From positions 6,217,501 through 6,281,500 of the forward strand of contig JAEOAD010000035.1 in NCBI GenBank assembly GCA_036365145.1: a stretch of DNA of 64,000 nucleotides. Reading direction: 5' to 3'. The position numbers and the translations under genes were made by a program. Source of the DNA: Orientallactaga sibirica (taxonomy: Eukaryota > Chordata > Mammalia > Rodentia > Dipodidae). The notes beneath the pieces were generated by a model that did not search any database, had not been told where the DNA came from, and saw only the letters and a list, made by a program, of their open reading frames with translations. Positions within the stretch are counted from its first letter, which is position 1; every line of letters starts with the position of its first letter. Of the stretch, positions 1 to 10,659 are shown one piece after another.

Positions 1-1030
1 GTCAGTGTTGGAGCTTGGTGACCAGCAGGAGGAGGGAAGGGCCAGTCCACGTAGGGCCTGGCAGACAGAAAACAGGAGTTGGGGTTTGATTGTAGTGTAA
101 TGAGGAGCGATTGGAGCTTAAACTCCGGCCTTGTCAGGGTCTGACCTGTACCTCCCCAAGGGTTTGTCAAATGCAACGAGAAGGATTAACGTTGGCCCAA
201 GAACAGCGTGGCTTTTGCTTCATTTCCTAAGAGGGAGCCACCAAATGCTTGAAACGTCCTGCCCGGATGAGTTGCTTCCTTGGCTGATGGCTTTGGGCCT
301 GGCTACACTGTCTATGTGATTTGGGCTGGGGCCCCTGGGCCACACAGTGTCACCTCAGCTTCTGCGGGGACTAGAGAGCAAGGTTAGCACACAGTGCTCA
401 GCGATGTCTCATGACCAAGCCTCAATAAAATACTAGAATTAAAGCTTAGGTAAGCTTTCCTAGCTGTTGGTAGTCTGTGTGTACTGTCATACATTGTTGC
501 TTAAAGACACAGGCACTGTCCCCACAGCTCTACTGGGAGAAGACAACTGGCTTGGGCCTGGTGACTCCTGGATCCTGTCCTGTGCACCACCTTCCTTGGC
601 TGATGTCACCCTCTGTCTTTTCACCGTCACAACACCTGATCCATGAGGAGAATGGTTTTTTCCTAAGTTCTGTGAATCCTACTGAATTAGTGGACTTAAG
701 GGTGGACTTGGAGACCTCCAAACTTGCAGAGGGTGGTCTCAGGGCCTCTTGAATGCTTGAGCCATTGAAGCCTATTTTCACATATTCTCTATTAACATCC
801 TGCATACCCCTATTGTGCCAACACGGCTCAGAGGACGCTGTTATGATCCAAGTTAACTCAGGATCAGGCCACAAAAGCTGAATGGAATCAGCTGAGGGAA
901 ATGACATCAGGACAAGCAAGGACAGGTGACAGCTGACACTGCTCAGAAGGGAGCTGAATGAAGAGAGAGGATGCTTCTTAGAAAAAGATGCCGCCACCTT
1001 GGGGTAGTTTTGCTTTGTAAGAGGGTTGGT
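1..1030. other. Unique intronic sequence
   Basis: No repeat or exon was recognised. A 155-codon minus-strand reading frame (530-997) lies here, but it lacks any domain I recognise and has no convincing splice signals. An AATAAA hexamer near 424 has no associated gene. Confidence 0.5.
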
Positions 1031-1035
1031 CCAGG

Positions 1036-1084
1036 CTCGCTCTTTCTTTCCCTCTTTCCTTCTTTCCTTCCTTCTTTCTTTTTT

Positions 1085-1140
<56 letters not shown>

Positions 1141-1256
1141 TCCCTTCCTTCCTTCCTTCCTTCCTTCCTCCTCCCTCCTTCCTTCCTTTCTTCCTCCTCC
1201 TTCCTTCCTTTCTTCCTCCTCCTCCTCATCCTCCTTTCCTTTTTTTTTTTTTTTAT
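1036..1256. repeat. CTTT / CTTCC polypyrimidine microsatellite
   Basis: About 220 bases of almost pure pyrimidine on the plus strand: long CTTT runs, then CCTT and CCTCC runs, then a T run. It abuts the A-tail side of the minus-strand B1 at 1261, so it probably grew from that SINE's tail. Long open frames here in several phases are low-complexity artefacts. Confidence 0.95.
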
Positions 1257-1260
1257 TGTT

Positions 1261-1406
1261 TTGGTTTTCCAAGGTAGGGTCTCACTCTAGCACAGGCTGA
1301 CCTGGAATTCACTATGTAGTCTCAAGGTAGCCTGCAATTCATGGTGATCCTTCTACCTCTGCCTCCTGAGTGCTGGGATTAGAGGTGTGTGCCACCATAC
1401 CCAGCT
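1261..1406 (-). mobile_element. B1-type SINE, near full length
   Basis: Reverse complement of a 7SL-derived B1: tail side 'aaggtagggtctcactct', then the 'gacctggaattcactatgta' block, then 'gtgctgggatta' and the head 'ccaccatacccagc'. Confidence 0.9.
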
Positions 1407-1447
1407 CGCTCTCTCTCTTATTTGTTTATTTATTTATTCATTTATTT

Positions 1448-1548
1448 TGGTTTTTCAAGGTAGGATTTCACTCTGGCCCAGGCAGACCTGGAATTCACTA
1501 TGTGGTCTCAGGGTGGCTTTGAACTCATGGCGATCTTCCTGCCTCTGC
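1448..1548 (-). mobile_element. B1-type SINE, 5'-truncated
   Basis: Second minus-strand B1, 40 bases after the first. It has the tail and middle ('aaggtaggatttcactctgg') but stops at 'cttcctgcctctgc' and lacks the 5' head. Confidence 0.85.
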
Positions 1549-2215
1549 TCTTTCTTCTTGAAAACAGCACCCTAGACCACTCAGTCATCCCGATGGCAGT
1601 GTTTCTTGCTTCTTTAAAGGACACTGACTTTCCTGAAATCTGAAGAGGCAACGAGAACAGGATACTCCCATCCATGTGGCTGAATGCTATTGTGGAACTA
1701 TTATGTCCCCACTGAAGACTTTGGTGAAAAGGCCAGGGGGAAGAGAGTTGTTCGAAGTACTTATCAAGGGCAGCACACTTCTTTGTGTTTTGTGCCTTAA
1801 AGTGTTTCAAGTTCTCTCCCTCCTGAGAACAATGGCGCTGGAGTCTTAGAGGCTTCCGGATGGTGAGTACCCTAACAGAGTGGGATAGTATAAGTTCCTG
1901 TTTTGAAAAAAGGCATAGACTATCAGACCTGGACCTCCTGCATGCTGACCAACTGTAAGTCTAGAAACAGCACATGGACAGAGCCTGCAGTCCCTGAAGA
2001 CCAATCCAAGGATGCGGGAGGGGAATGAGAGGGACGCTACAAAACAAATAAAAACCTGACCCCCTTTAGCTGTCAGTGGCAAGCTGTCAGGGCTGTTTGC
2101 ATTAATAAACTCTTGCTTTACTATATCTGTCTTCTCATCTCCTAACTTCCTTACTGGATGGAGAAGAGCCCATATGCTGGCCAGTATTACTCCCTTCCTT
2201 CCCTCCCTCCTTTTC
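1549..2215. other. Unique intronic sequence
   Basis: No repeat family or exon recognised. The 3' edge (2190-2262) is CT-rich and runs into an old B1. Confidence 0.5.
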
Positions 2216-2263
2216 TCTTTCCTCTCTCTCCTCCTCCCTCCCATGCTTCATTCTCTCTCTCTC

Positions 2264-2366
2264 TCTGAAGATCTTACTGTGTCACCCAGGCTGGCCTGGA
2301 ACTCACAGTCCTCCTGCCTTAGATCTCTACATGCTGAGAGTATAGGCTTGTGCTACTATGCTCAGC
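2264..2366 (-). mobile_element. Old B1-type SINE, diverged
   Basis: Minus-strand B1 traces ('gtcacccaggctggcctgga', 'ctcctgccttag', 'ataggcttgtgctacta'). More diverged than the copy at 1261. Confidence 0.7.
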
Positions 2367-2517
2367 TTAAAGTACATAGGATTTAATCTAACTTTTACAC
2401 AGTAGTTCTTTGTACACTTTTAGCTATATACCCTGCAGGGGTGAGACTGCTTGCTCTACGTTCTAAGCATATATGAAATATTTATGAGAACTAACCATAC
2501 TTGGTAGAGTAGTTACG

Positions 2518-2659
2518 CTCTCTGCTGAGACAAAACACCTGAGCAGAGCAGCTTATGGAAGGAAAGGGTTTATTTCTGGCTTGCAGTTTGGAGAAAAAGT
2601 TTCATCATAGTGGAAAAAGCATGGCAAGAACAGAGACATCTGGGTATCACATCTCCACT
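2518..2659 (-). mobile_element. LTR-like rodent repeat (MLT2/ERVL-type), fragment
   Basis: The 'gagacaaaacacctgagcag...ggaaggaaagggtttattt...catcatagtgg' order is the reverse complement of the repeat at 47903-48215. Only the terminal part is present. The family name is from memory. Confidence 0.5.
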
Positions 2660-2820
2660 TGTCTGCAAAGCGAAAGAAACTAGGTTTAATTCCCCAGGAC
2701 CCACATAAGCCAGATGCACATGGTGGCACATGTGTCTAGAGTTTGCTTGCAGCAGCTGGAGGCCCTGGTGCTCCCATTTTCTATCTGGCACTCTCTCTAT
2801 CAAATGTTCAAAAAAGGATA
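2660..2820 (+). mobile_element. Dipodid-type tRNA-derived SINE, 5'-truncated
   Basis: Starts inside the body ('ttaattccccaggaccca') and continues through 'agccagatgcacatggtggc' and the CT-rich end. The 'ggctggagagatggc' head is missing. Confidence 0.75.
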
Positions 2821-2821
2821 G

Positions 2822-2942
2822 GCAGTAAGAGCCCAAGGAAATACAAGAAAGTAAATAATTATATCAGAGAGAAAAAAACATAGCTAAGAGAGGATCAGTG
2901 GAACCAAATATTGGTTCTTTGAAATAAAAATTAATAAATCTT
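2822..2942 (+). mobile_element. Ancient L1, ORF2 segment 1
   Basis: Resembles the L1 ORF2 region just before the reverse transcriptase core ('ggaaccaaatattggttctt' corresponds to 'gaaacaaagagttggttctt' in the younger L1 at 55785). First recognisable piece of an old plus-strand L1 that continues at 3161, 4605, 5449, 9724 and 10660. Confidence 0.65.
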
Positions 2943-3160
2943 GGGCTGGAGCGATGGCTTAGTGGTTAAGTGGCATGCGTGCGAAGCCTAAGGACCCAGG
3001 TTTGATTTTCTAGGTCCATGTAAGCCAGATGCACATGGTGGCACATGCATCTGGAGTTTGTTTGCAGTGGCTAAAGGCCCTGGGGTGCCCATTCTCTCTC
3101 TCTCCCCCTCTCTGTCTCTAATAAATAAATAAAGAAATAAATAAAATCATTAAAAAAATT
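2943..3160 (+). mobile_element. Dipodid-type tRNA-derived SINE, full length
   Basis: Head 'gggctggagcgatggctta', body hairpin, CT-rich stretch and AATAAATA tail. Flanked by an imperfect target-site duplication, 'aattaataaatctt' and 'aattaatacatctt', which shows that it inserted into the ancient L1. Confidence 0.9.
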
Positions 3161-3917
3161 AATACATCTTTTATAAAACTTATCAAGAACTAAGAAAGAC
3201 AGTACACACAACTATGTAAGAATGAAACAGGATTACCACGGCATATCCTACCTTTTAAAACATTAGGGGTTACAAGAAAGACTTTAAATCAAGAAATTAC
3301 AAAACTTAGATGGAGTCAGACTTCTAAAATATTTTTATTTGTAAAATTTACCAAAACTGATACAAGAATAAAAAGAAAGTAGTTATACTTCTTCAAAATA
3401 TGAAACATTTAAAACAGAAAGTTTTTCCACAAAGCAACCACCTAGAATGTCCTTCCCATGAGTTCCATGGAATATTTATGGAAGCAGTAAGAGCAGCCTC
3501 ACCTAGATCCTGCATGAAGGGTTCCCATCTGAAGGTCACCAGTTTGTTTATGGTTCATCCTAATCTTATTACACAATGTGGAAGGAGCATGGCCAGAAAA
3601 GGAAACATTTAGGCCAAACCACTTCATCAACATAGGGGCAAAACTTTAGGAAAAAAGACATTAACAAACACAATCCAGCAGTAAGTTAAAAAGACAATGC
3701 ACCACAAGCAAGTTGGGTTTACTGCAAAAATCCAACATTGATTTAACATTTAATGATCAGCAAATGTGGCTCGCTGACATTAACAGAATAAAGGAGAACA
3801 TTGCCATCTCAATGGATGTGAAAAGCATTTGGTAACAGTCAATATCCATTCATGACTTTAGGAAAAACAAATGCTTAGTAAGCTAAGAATTAAATAAAAT
3901 GACTTTAATGGGATAAT
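3161..3917 (+). mobile_element. Ancient L1, ORF2 reverse-transcriptase segment
   Basis: Heavily decayed, but recognisable in order: 'caagttgggttta', 'gacattaacagaataaagga', 'catctcaatggatgtgaaaa' and 'atatccattcatgac', the DNA equivalents of the L1 RT block seen intact-length at 56380-56530. Reading frames are destroyed. Confidence 0.75.
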
Positions 3918-4212
3918 GGATATCTTTTTTAAAAGAATATTTTATATATACATACATATATATACATATATATATACATATGTATATATACACACACACA
4001 CATAGATATACATTTGAGAAAGATGCAGATAGAGAGAATGGGCACACCAGGGCCTCCTGCCACTGCAAATGAACTCCAGATGCATGCGCCACTTTGTGCA
4101 TCTGGCTTTATATGGGTACTGGAGAATTGAACCTGGCTCCTTTGGCTTTGCCAGCAAACACCTTAACCACTAAGCCATCTTTCCAGCCCAAGAATATCTT
4201 TTTAAAAGAACC
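3918..4212 (-). mobile_element. Dipodid-type SINE with expanded TA/CA tail
   Basis: Minus-strand copy ending 'aaccactaagccatctttcc' at the head side (about 4190). The tail has grown into a TATA/CACA microsatellite (3945-4005). Similar sequence on both sides (near 3920-3937 and 4194-4211) looks like a target-site duplication. Confidence 0.85.
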
Positions 4213-4237
4213 AGTTGCAAAAATATTGAAGGCATCT

Positions 4238-4600
4238 ATAGTGGTTTGAATGTAAAATGTTCCCCACACACTCATGTGTCTGAGTACTTAGTCTCCAGCT
4301 GTGGCTCTGTCTGGGAAGTTGTGGAACCTTTAGGAGGTGGAGCCTTGCTGGAGGAAGTGGGCCACTGGGGGCGGGGCTTGAGGTGTCACAGCCCAGCTCT
4401 GCTTGCCTCACTCATCCCACATTCTCTCCTTCCTCCTTGTTGATGTGATACTAGCGTTCTGCTCCTGCCATGCTCTCCCCATCCCCTGACTTCCCTGCTG
4501 CAGCTGTAAGCCTAATAAACCCCTTTCCTTCCTGAAGCTGCTTCTGACCAGGGACTCTTGTCTGTACCAGCAACGAAAGTGACTGACCAAGCATTCACTT
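4238..4600 (+). mobile_element. MaLR-type solo LTR-like element
   Basis: Begins 'gtggtttgaatgtaaaatgt' and has the conserved 'ggaggtggagccttgctgg' block, a GC-rich 'ggggcggggcttgaggtg' block and an AATAAA near 4514 followed by 'accagcaacgaaagt'. Other members of the family lie at 9381, 24010 and 48940, all in plus orientation. Confidence 0.65.
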
Positions 4601-4604
4601 GAGA

Positions 4605-4870
4605 CCAGGAGCAAGAGAGTGACAGTCACCTTTTTCACTTACACCCAACCCTGTACTGGAGTTCCTAAATAAAGCAGGAACCCAGTAAATGGGAAACCAA
4701 AGGTAATAGGTCAGAAAGAAAGGCTATCCTATTCATACATGACATGATGTACATGGTAACCCTGCCCCAATTTACAAAGATAAATGGTAAGATTAATAAT
4801 AATGGGTTTAGCATGCCTGGGTATCTAAATATTATTTAAAAAACTTAAAAGTTTTACTGCATCAAAAATT
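4605..4870 (+). mobile_element. Ancient L1, ORF2 segment after the RT core
   Basis: Decayed match to the ORF2 stretch after the RT core ('ggctatcctattcatacatg' occupies the place of the 'ttatttgca...atgac' part). It resumes the L1 interrupted by the SINE and the LTR. Confidence 0.6.
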
Positions 4871-4875
4871 TGGGA

Positions 4876-5039
4876 CTGGGATTGGAGAGATGGCTTAGTG
4901 GTTAAGGTGCCTGCCTGTGAAGTCCAAGGACCCAAGTTCAATTCCCCAGTATCCATGTAAGCTAGATGAACAAGGTGGTACATGCATCTGGAGTTCATTT
5001 GCAATGGGTGGAGGCCTTGGCATGCTCTCTCTCCCCCCA

Positions 5040-5088
<49 letters not shown>

Positions 5089-5100
5089 AAATAAAAATTT
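4876..5100 (+). mobile_element. Dipodid-type SINE with long CT tract
   Basis: Full head 'ggattggagagatggcttag', body hairpin and a (CT)n of about 40 bases at 5045-5084 before the AAATAAATA tail. Confidence 0.9.
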
Positions 5101-5125
5101 TGCAAAAAAATTTAAAATATTTGGA

Positions 5126-5448
5126 GTTGAAGAGATGGCTCAATGGTTAAAATTCCTTGCTTGCAAGCCTATCCATCCAAGTTAGATCCTCTCCAGCACC
5201 CACATAAAGCCAGATACAAAATGGTGCACACATCTGTGATCCCAACCTACCTACGGCATTGGGAGGCAGAGCCAGGAGAATCTGCAGCTTGCAGACCTGA
5301 TAGTCTGCGGTAGCAAGACAAGAAGACAGAGCCTGACTCAAAGAAGGCTGAAAAGAAGATGGACATCTTGAGGTTGTCCTCTGACCTCCACATGCATGCC
5401 ATGGCCATACCTCCCGTAAGCACACACACGCATGCACACACATGCAAA
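5126..5448 (+). mobile_element. B4-type SINE
   Basis: ID-like head ('ttgaagagatggctcaatgg'), B1-like middle ('tgatcccaacctacc...ggaggcagagccaggag') and the typical 3' block 'cctctgacctccacatgcat' with an adjacent CA-rich end. Confidence 0.8.
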
Positions 5449-6349
5449 GGAAACCAATTTTAATTCACAGGTATAGACCTAACAAAAGATTAGACCTCCA
5501 TATAGAAAACCGCGAAACATTATTGAGAAAATTTATTAAATTTTCTGATTGGAAATCTCAGCATTGTGAGGCATTATTTTCCTCCAAACTTGACTATAAA
5601 TCCAATATAATAGTGTTAACAATTCAAACTTGTTTTGATAACTGACATGGTGATTCTAAAATGTCTATGGAAATTCAAAAGCCCAAGAAAACCAAAGGTA
5701 GTATTGAAGGAGTAGAGCAAACAGGAAACTTGCTCTGCCAGAGTTCAAGACCAAAAACACAGCGACAGTAGTAAAAGCAATATGACATGTAACACCAAGA
5801 CAGACAGACTGACTGACAGATAGAACCAAAAAAGAGTCCTGAACCAGGACATCCATCACAACACAAAGGAGGTCCTGCAGAGCAGTGGTTCCAATGAACA
5901 GTGCCACACTGTGTTATACACAAATCCAATCCCAGAGGGATGGGTCAGTGATCTACATGTGACGGGCAGAACAGGGAAGCTCTGAGGTGGCATAAGAGAA
6001 TGCCTTTGCCAGCATAATACATAAACAATTTCTAACACGAAAAAGAAAATGTCATGAAACTCCAGCATACAGAACAAGGTTGATCAATTTGACGACATCC
6101 AAGCTCAAACTACTGTGTTGACCACAGTGATGGGAGAGCCGAACCACAAGGCGTAGGACATATGTGCTGTACAAAAGACTCAGATCCACTGTGCCTCAAA
6201 CCTCCTAAAAATCGATATGGAAAAGCAACTAATCGATGAAGGTCACGTGGATGAAGGAAGCACTTCCCAAGACAGAACAAGAAGTTAGCCGAGAAACACA
6301 CAGAAAGCTTCTCAGCTTCATTATTCACCAGGGAAAAGCACAGAAAAGC
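5449..6349 (+). mobile_element. Ancient L1, C-terminal ORF2 segment
   Basis: Contains decayed equivalents of 'attctaaaatgtctatggaa', the later 'gagaatgcctttgccag' and finally 'ttcattattcaccagggaaa', the counterpart of 'catcagggaaatgcaaatta' at 57982. No open frame survives. A B1 insertion ends the segment. Confidence 0.75.
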
Positions 6350-6354
6350 CAGGT

Positions 6355-6478
6355 GATGCTGGATGTGGTGGCAGCGGCCCCCCCCCCAATCCCAGCACCC
6401 AGGAGGCTGAGGTTGGAGGCTTGTACACTTAAGGCCAGCATGACCTACAAAACGAAATGCTTTGTCTCAAAAAGAATC
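6355..6478 (+). mobile_element. Diverged B1-type SINE
   Basis: 'ggatgtggtggcagcggc', 'aatcccagcacccaggagg' and 'ttgtctcaaaaagaa' follow B1 order. A run of C replaces part of the head. Confidence 0.7.
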
Positions 6479-6483
6479 TTTTT

Positions 6484-8963
6484 TAAGTATTAATTTTTTA
6501 TTGACACCTTCTATACTTACATACAAAAAACCATGTATTTCCTTCCCTTCCCCTCCCCCCATTCCACTTTAGAACACCAATCTCCATCATATCCCCTCCC
6601 TCTCTCCATTAGTCTTTCTTTTAATTTGATGTCATCATCTTTTTCTTTTATTTTGACGGTCTTGCGATGGTATTGCTAGGCACTGCAAGGTCATGGATAT
6701 CGAGGCCAATTTCTGTCTGGGCAGTTGCATTGTAAGGAGTCGTACCCTTCCTTTGGCTCTTCCATTCTATCCACCCCTCTTCCGCAATGGGCCCTGAGCC
6801 TTGGAGGGTGTGACAGAGGTGTTTCAGTGCTGGGCACTCCTCTATCCCTTCTTCTCAGCACTATGTTGCCTTTTGGGTGATCCCAGTGGTCATCACCATC
6901 TGAAAAGAGAAGCTTCTCTAACCAGAAGTGAGAGTAGCGTTAATATGTGAATATGAACATTAAGTGTAGTACTTTCAGGTCAGCTTGGTGGGAATAATAT
7001 ATACATTTAGTTAGACAAGAGCAGGCTTTATACCCCTAAGGCTCATGACCTCACCTGCCATAGACTTACTTAGGTTTTTCAGTACCAGGTATGTATTCCC
7101 TCCCGTAGAGAGGGCCTTCAGTCCAATTATGGAGCAGTTGGTTACCCCAAGAGTAGACATGCCACTACTGCACCCGTTCAGTCATTGGGCCTGTCTGGCC
7201 AAACTTGAATATTCAGTGTCCACTGTTTTCATTGCTGATGACTTCTGTCTCCCATACTCTGCATGCAGTGCAGCTTGTTCCAGCTTTCAGTTGGCTGGTC
7301 TACAGGGAGAAGGTTTTCTGCTCTGCACCAGCTTGCTTTCTCAGTGGCCTTGCCTCTCAGGCAAGAGATGTCTTCAGCAATAGGGTCTTACTATCTGTTT
7401 CTCAAGGGAAACCAAGGGCTTTGGCAAAAGCCTTTAATGTTTTGGAGACTACCGGGACCTCCTTGGCCAACAACTCACTGGAAGGTATCCCATCCCAGGC
7501 ACTGAAAATTTTCTAGTAACAGTCTACAGCTTCTAGATGTGCCATTATTCAAAAAAGTAGGTTTACATAAGTCTTATTCACAATATCTTGAATTTAGATT
7601 GACCCTCTCCCTGCCCTTCTTTTATGCATTCTCTTCCCATGGCCTCACTTAGGCATTTCCCCTCCCTGTAATCTGTTCTTCTACTTACATATGTGCAATA
7701 CCATACACTTAAGTCCTTCCCTTTCTCCCTCCCTTATAGCCTTTTACCAGCTTACTGGTTTCTGGTACCTATTTTTGGTTCCAGTTCAAACACAAGTTTA
7801 TACATTTGTAGTTAGGATCCACATGAGAGAGAATATGTGATGTTTGGCTTTCTGAGCCTGGGTTACCTCACTTAGTATAATCCTTTCCAGATCCATCCAT
7901 TTCCCTGCAAATTTCATAATTTCATTTTTCTTTACTGCTGAATAGAACTCCATTGTGTAAATGCACCACATCTTTATTATCCATTCATCTGTGGAGGGAC
8001 ATCTAGGTTGCTTCCATTTCCTAGCTATTGTGAATAGCGCAGCAGTAAACATGGTTGTGCAAGTATCTCTAAGGTAGTGAGAAGAGTCCTCTGGATATAT
8101 GCCTAGGAATGCTATAGCTGGATCATATGGTAAATCTATTTCTAGCTATCTCAAGAACCTCCACACTGATTTCCACAATGGCTGAACCAGATTACATTCC
8201 CACCAACAGTGTAGAAGTGTTCCTCTTTTTCCGCATCCACGCCAACACTTATTGTCATTTGTTTTCTTGATGGTAGCCATTCTGACAGGAGTGAAATGGA
8301 ATCTCAAAGTGGTCTTAATTTGCATTTCCCTGATGGCTAAGGATGTGGAACACTTTTTTAGATATTTACATGCCATCTGTATTTCATCTTCTGAGAATTC
8401 TCTATTTAGTTCCATAGCCCATTTTTTAATTGGGTTGTTTGAATTCTTATTATTCTGTTTTTTGAGTTCTTTGTATATTCTGGATATTAATCCTCTGTCA
8501 GATGTATAGCTGGCAAAGATTTTCTCCCATTCTGTAGGTTGTCTTTTTACTCTATTCACAGTGTCCTTTACTGTGCAAAAGCTTTGTAATTTCATAAGGT
8601 CCCAGTGGTTGATTAGTGGTTTTATTTGCTGAGCAATTGGAGTTATATTCAGAAAGTCCTTGCCTATGCCAATATGTTGAAGGGTTTCCCCTACCTTTTC
8701 CTCTAGCAGTTTCAGAGTTTCAGGTCTGATATTAAGGTCCCTGATCCAATTGGACTTGACGCTTGTGCATGGAGAGAGACAAGGATCTATGTTTATCCTT
8801 TTACATACAGATGTCCAGTTTTCCCAGCACCACTTGTTCAAGGGGCTATCTTTTCTCCAATTAATATTTTTGGCATTTTTGTCAAAAATCAGGTGGCTTT
8901 AGCTGCCTGGATTAATATTTGGGTCTTCTATTCTGTTCCATTGATCTACCTGTCTGTCCTTCA
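6484..8963 (-). mobile_element. Younger L1, 5'-truncated, minus strand
   Basis: About 2.5 kb matching in reverse the 3' part of the long L1 at 52425-59815: the 3' terminus ('tttattgacaccttctatac' against 'gtatagaagttgtcaataaa'), a non-coding 3' UTR of about 1.3 kb and the last ~1.1 kb of ORF2. Truncated at the ORF2 'gatcaatggaacagaatag' point. It lies inside the older plus-strand L1. Confidence 0.95.
7798..8963 (-). pseudogene. L1 ORF2 C-terminal remnant
   Basis: Encodes the end of the L1 endonuclease/reverse-transcriptase protein, which copies L1 RNA into DNA at the insertion site. A 231-codon frame (8146-8841) starts at 'NKWCWENW' and carries the cysteine-rich C-terminal block ([16 protein letters not shown]). 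A frameshift leads to a second frame, 7798-8052, that reaches the normal ORF2 stop. The endonuclease and RT domains are absent because the element is 5'-truncated, so it cannot move itself. Family assignment is certain from the protein order. Compared with the 52.4-59.8 kb copy it is better preserved here. Confidence 0.93.
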
Positions 8964-9345
8964 GTAGGTAAAGAGGGCTTGCTGTGCACGCATGAGGGCC
9001 TGAAAGGACTTGATCCATTCTGAGTTCAATTCTCCAGCTCCCACTTAAACACCTGGTCCTGGTCATGCATGCTTATAGCTCCAGTCCTGTGGAGAGCAGA
9101 GTCCGGATGATCACTGTGTCAGCCAGTCTGACTGAACATGGCAGCTCTGGGTTCACTGAGCGGCTCTGTCCCAAGGAAATACCCAGATGAATGGTGCAGG
9201 AAGACATCCTATGCTCTCTTTAGGCCTTGGTACGAGTGTGTATGGGGCACATGCATGTGCAACACACATGTCCATACACCACACCATACCCCAGACATAT
9301 TGCACATGTGCACATGCAACAACAAAAAACCACCTCAAGAAAACA
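8964..9345 (+). mobile_element. B4-type SINE, diverged
   Basis: 'gggcttgctgtgcacgcatgag', 'gttcaattctccagctccca' and 'ggtcatgcatgcttatagct' follow the B4 order. The 3' end carries the usual CA/TG-rich block (9240-9320). It begins exactly where the L1 stops. Confidence 0.65.
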
Positions 9346-9380
9346 AAAACCCAAACAACCCTCTATCTAAAGTGGGAGTG

Positions 9381-9722
9381 TGGTGGTTTGATTCAGGTGT
9401 CCCCCATAAACTTAGGTGTTCTGAATGCTAGGTTCCCAGCTGATGGAGATTTGGAAATTAATGCCTCCAGGAGGTGGTGTATTGTTGGTGGTGGGCTTAT
9501 GGGTATTATAGCCAGTTTCCCCTTCCCAGTGTTTGGCACACTCTCCTATTGCTGTTGTCCACCTGATGTTGACCAGGAGGTAGCTGATGTCCACCCTCTG
9601 CTCATGCCATCATTTTCCCCTGCCACCATGGAGCGTCCCCTCGAGTCTATAAGCCAAAATATACAAGCTTCTCTGGGTTGGGTGATTTCTGCCAGCGATG
9701 TGAACCTGACTACAACAGGAAG
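9381..9722 (+). mobile_element. MaLR-type solo LTR-like element
   Basis: Same family as 4238: 'gtggtttgattcaggtgtcc', 'cctccaggaggtggtg', 'gggtattatagccag', 'ctctgctcatgccatcattt' and 'ccaccatggagcg'. Confidence 0.65.
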
Positions 9723-9723
9723 C

Positions 9724-10041
9724 TCTCACTATTATCACTATACCACCATAGATCTGCTAGACGGATAAGATACGGTCATCATCAAATTCTGGCAAGGAAC
9801 ATGCGCTGTGGGTGGAAATGCAAGCTGGTACAACCACTTCTGAGAACTAGCAGTCACTGTTACCACTGTATTACATGTCACACAGCTCAGCAGCTCCACT
9901 ATGGTGCAGAGCCATCACGAGCATGAGCACAAGCATCACGCATCACTCACGTGTTCAAGCATGCTTACAGCAGCACCATTTATAACACACACCAACTGGA
10001 AAACCTTGAATGCCCAGTAACACCCGAATGTTCAAAGGGTG
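9724..10041 (+). mobile_element. Ancient L1, final ORF2 segment
   Basis: 'ggtggaaatgcaagctggta' (L1 'ggtgggaatataatctggta'), 'tacagcagcaccatttataa' and 'ccaactggaaaaccttgaat' are the end of ORF2. It is collinear with the segment that stops at 6349, so 6350-9723 is inserted DNA. Confidence 0.75.
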
Positions 10042-10045
10042 GTAC

Positions 10046-10659
10046 TGTGCCAGAAAAATCTGGGTTCAAGTTCGTGAGAAACCCAAGCAGCACTTAGAGA
10101 GATGGAGAATTCATTTATTTATACCCGTGGGCCCAAGGGAACTGCATTCTCGCAGCTGTTTTCAGCCCGGATTCTGGTAAGTCCAGTCTAGGCAGTCTGA
10201 CATCACCTTGAGTTCCTTGCATTATTGGTGGGTTCAACTTCTGGGCTGCATGACTGTGACTGTGGACAGGAAGCCTCCTTTGGCAGCAAGCGAGCTTGCA
10301 GAAATGGGGAGGGAGCACAGCTGTATTCTTAGATAACACACTGTAGCTGTATAGAGAGGAAGCCTTAAGTGGTCTGCAGAAGCAAAACAATGAGCTGTGA
10401 GTGTAAAGGGGAAGTTCCTGGGGATGACTTCTGTAATTCAAACTGATTTAGTTCGTGGCACCTTGTCCTGGTGACTCCAGCTTGTCTGTGCCACCTGGAT
10501 GGAGCCTGGCCTTCTGTCATTAACCCTATGGTTCCCAGGAGCAGGGGAGTTCCCCTTCAGTCTCTCTGGCTGTTGAACATCTATTTCCCTTGACTGACCA
10601 GCACTTTAGGGACAGGGTGTTAGAGAAACTATTTTGATTGAGGATCCCCTCCCTCTGCA
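10046..10659 (-). mobile_element. Solo LTR inserted in the ancient L1
   Basis: A 614-base block that starts TG and ends CA splits two collinear L1 segments. Short flanks gtac (10042-10045) and gtat (10660-10663) could be a target-site duplication. On the minus strand a TATAAATAAA (10114-10123) sits near the 3' end, as a promoter or polyadenylation region would in an LTR. I do not recognise the ERV family. No internal viral genes are present. Confidence 0.5.

Noticed and set aside
530..997. 155-codon minus-strand open frame in unique DNA
   Set aside because: No recognisable domain, no clear splice sites, composition like ordinary intron.
943..1300. 109-codon frames on both strands rich in Lys/Glu/Arg or Phe/Leu/Ser
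   Set aside because: Translation of the CTTT microsatellite in several phases.
8252..8509. Plus-strand frame over the L1
   Set aside because: Antisense shadow of the L1 ORF2 remnant.
9187..9768. 193-codon plus-strand frame
   Set aside because: Runs from a B4 through a MaLR-type LTR into old L1; chance frame over repeats.
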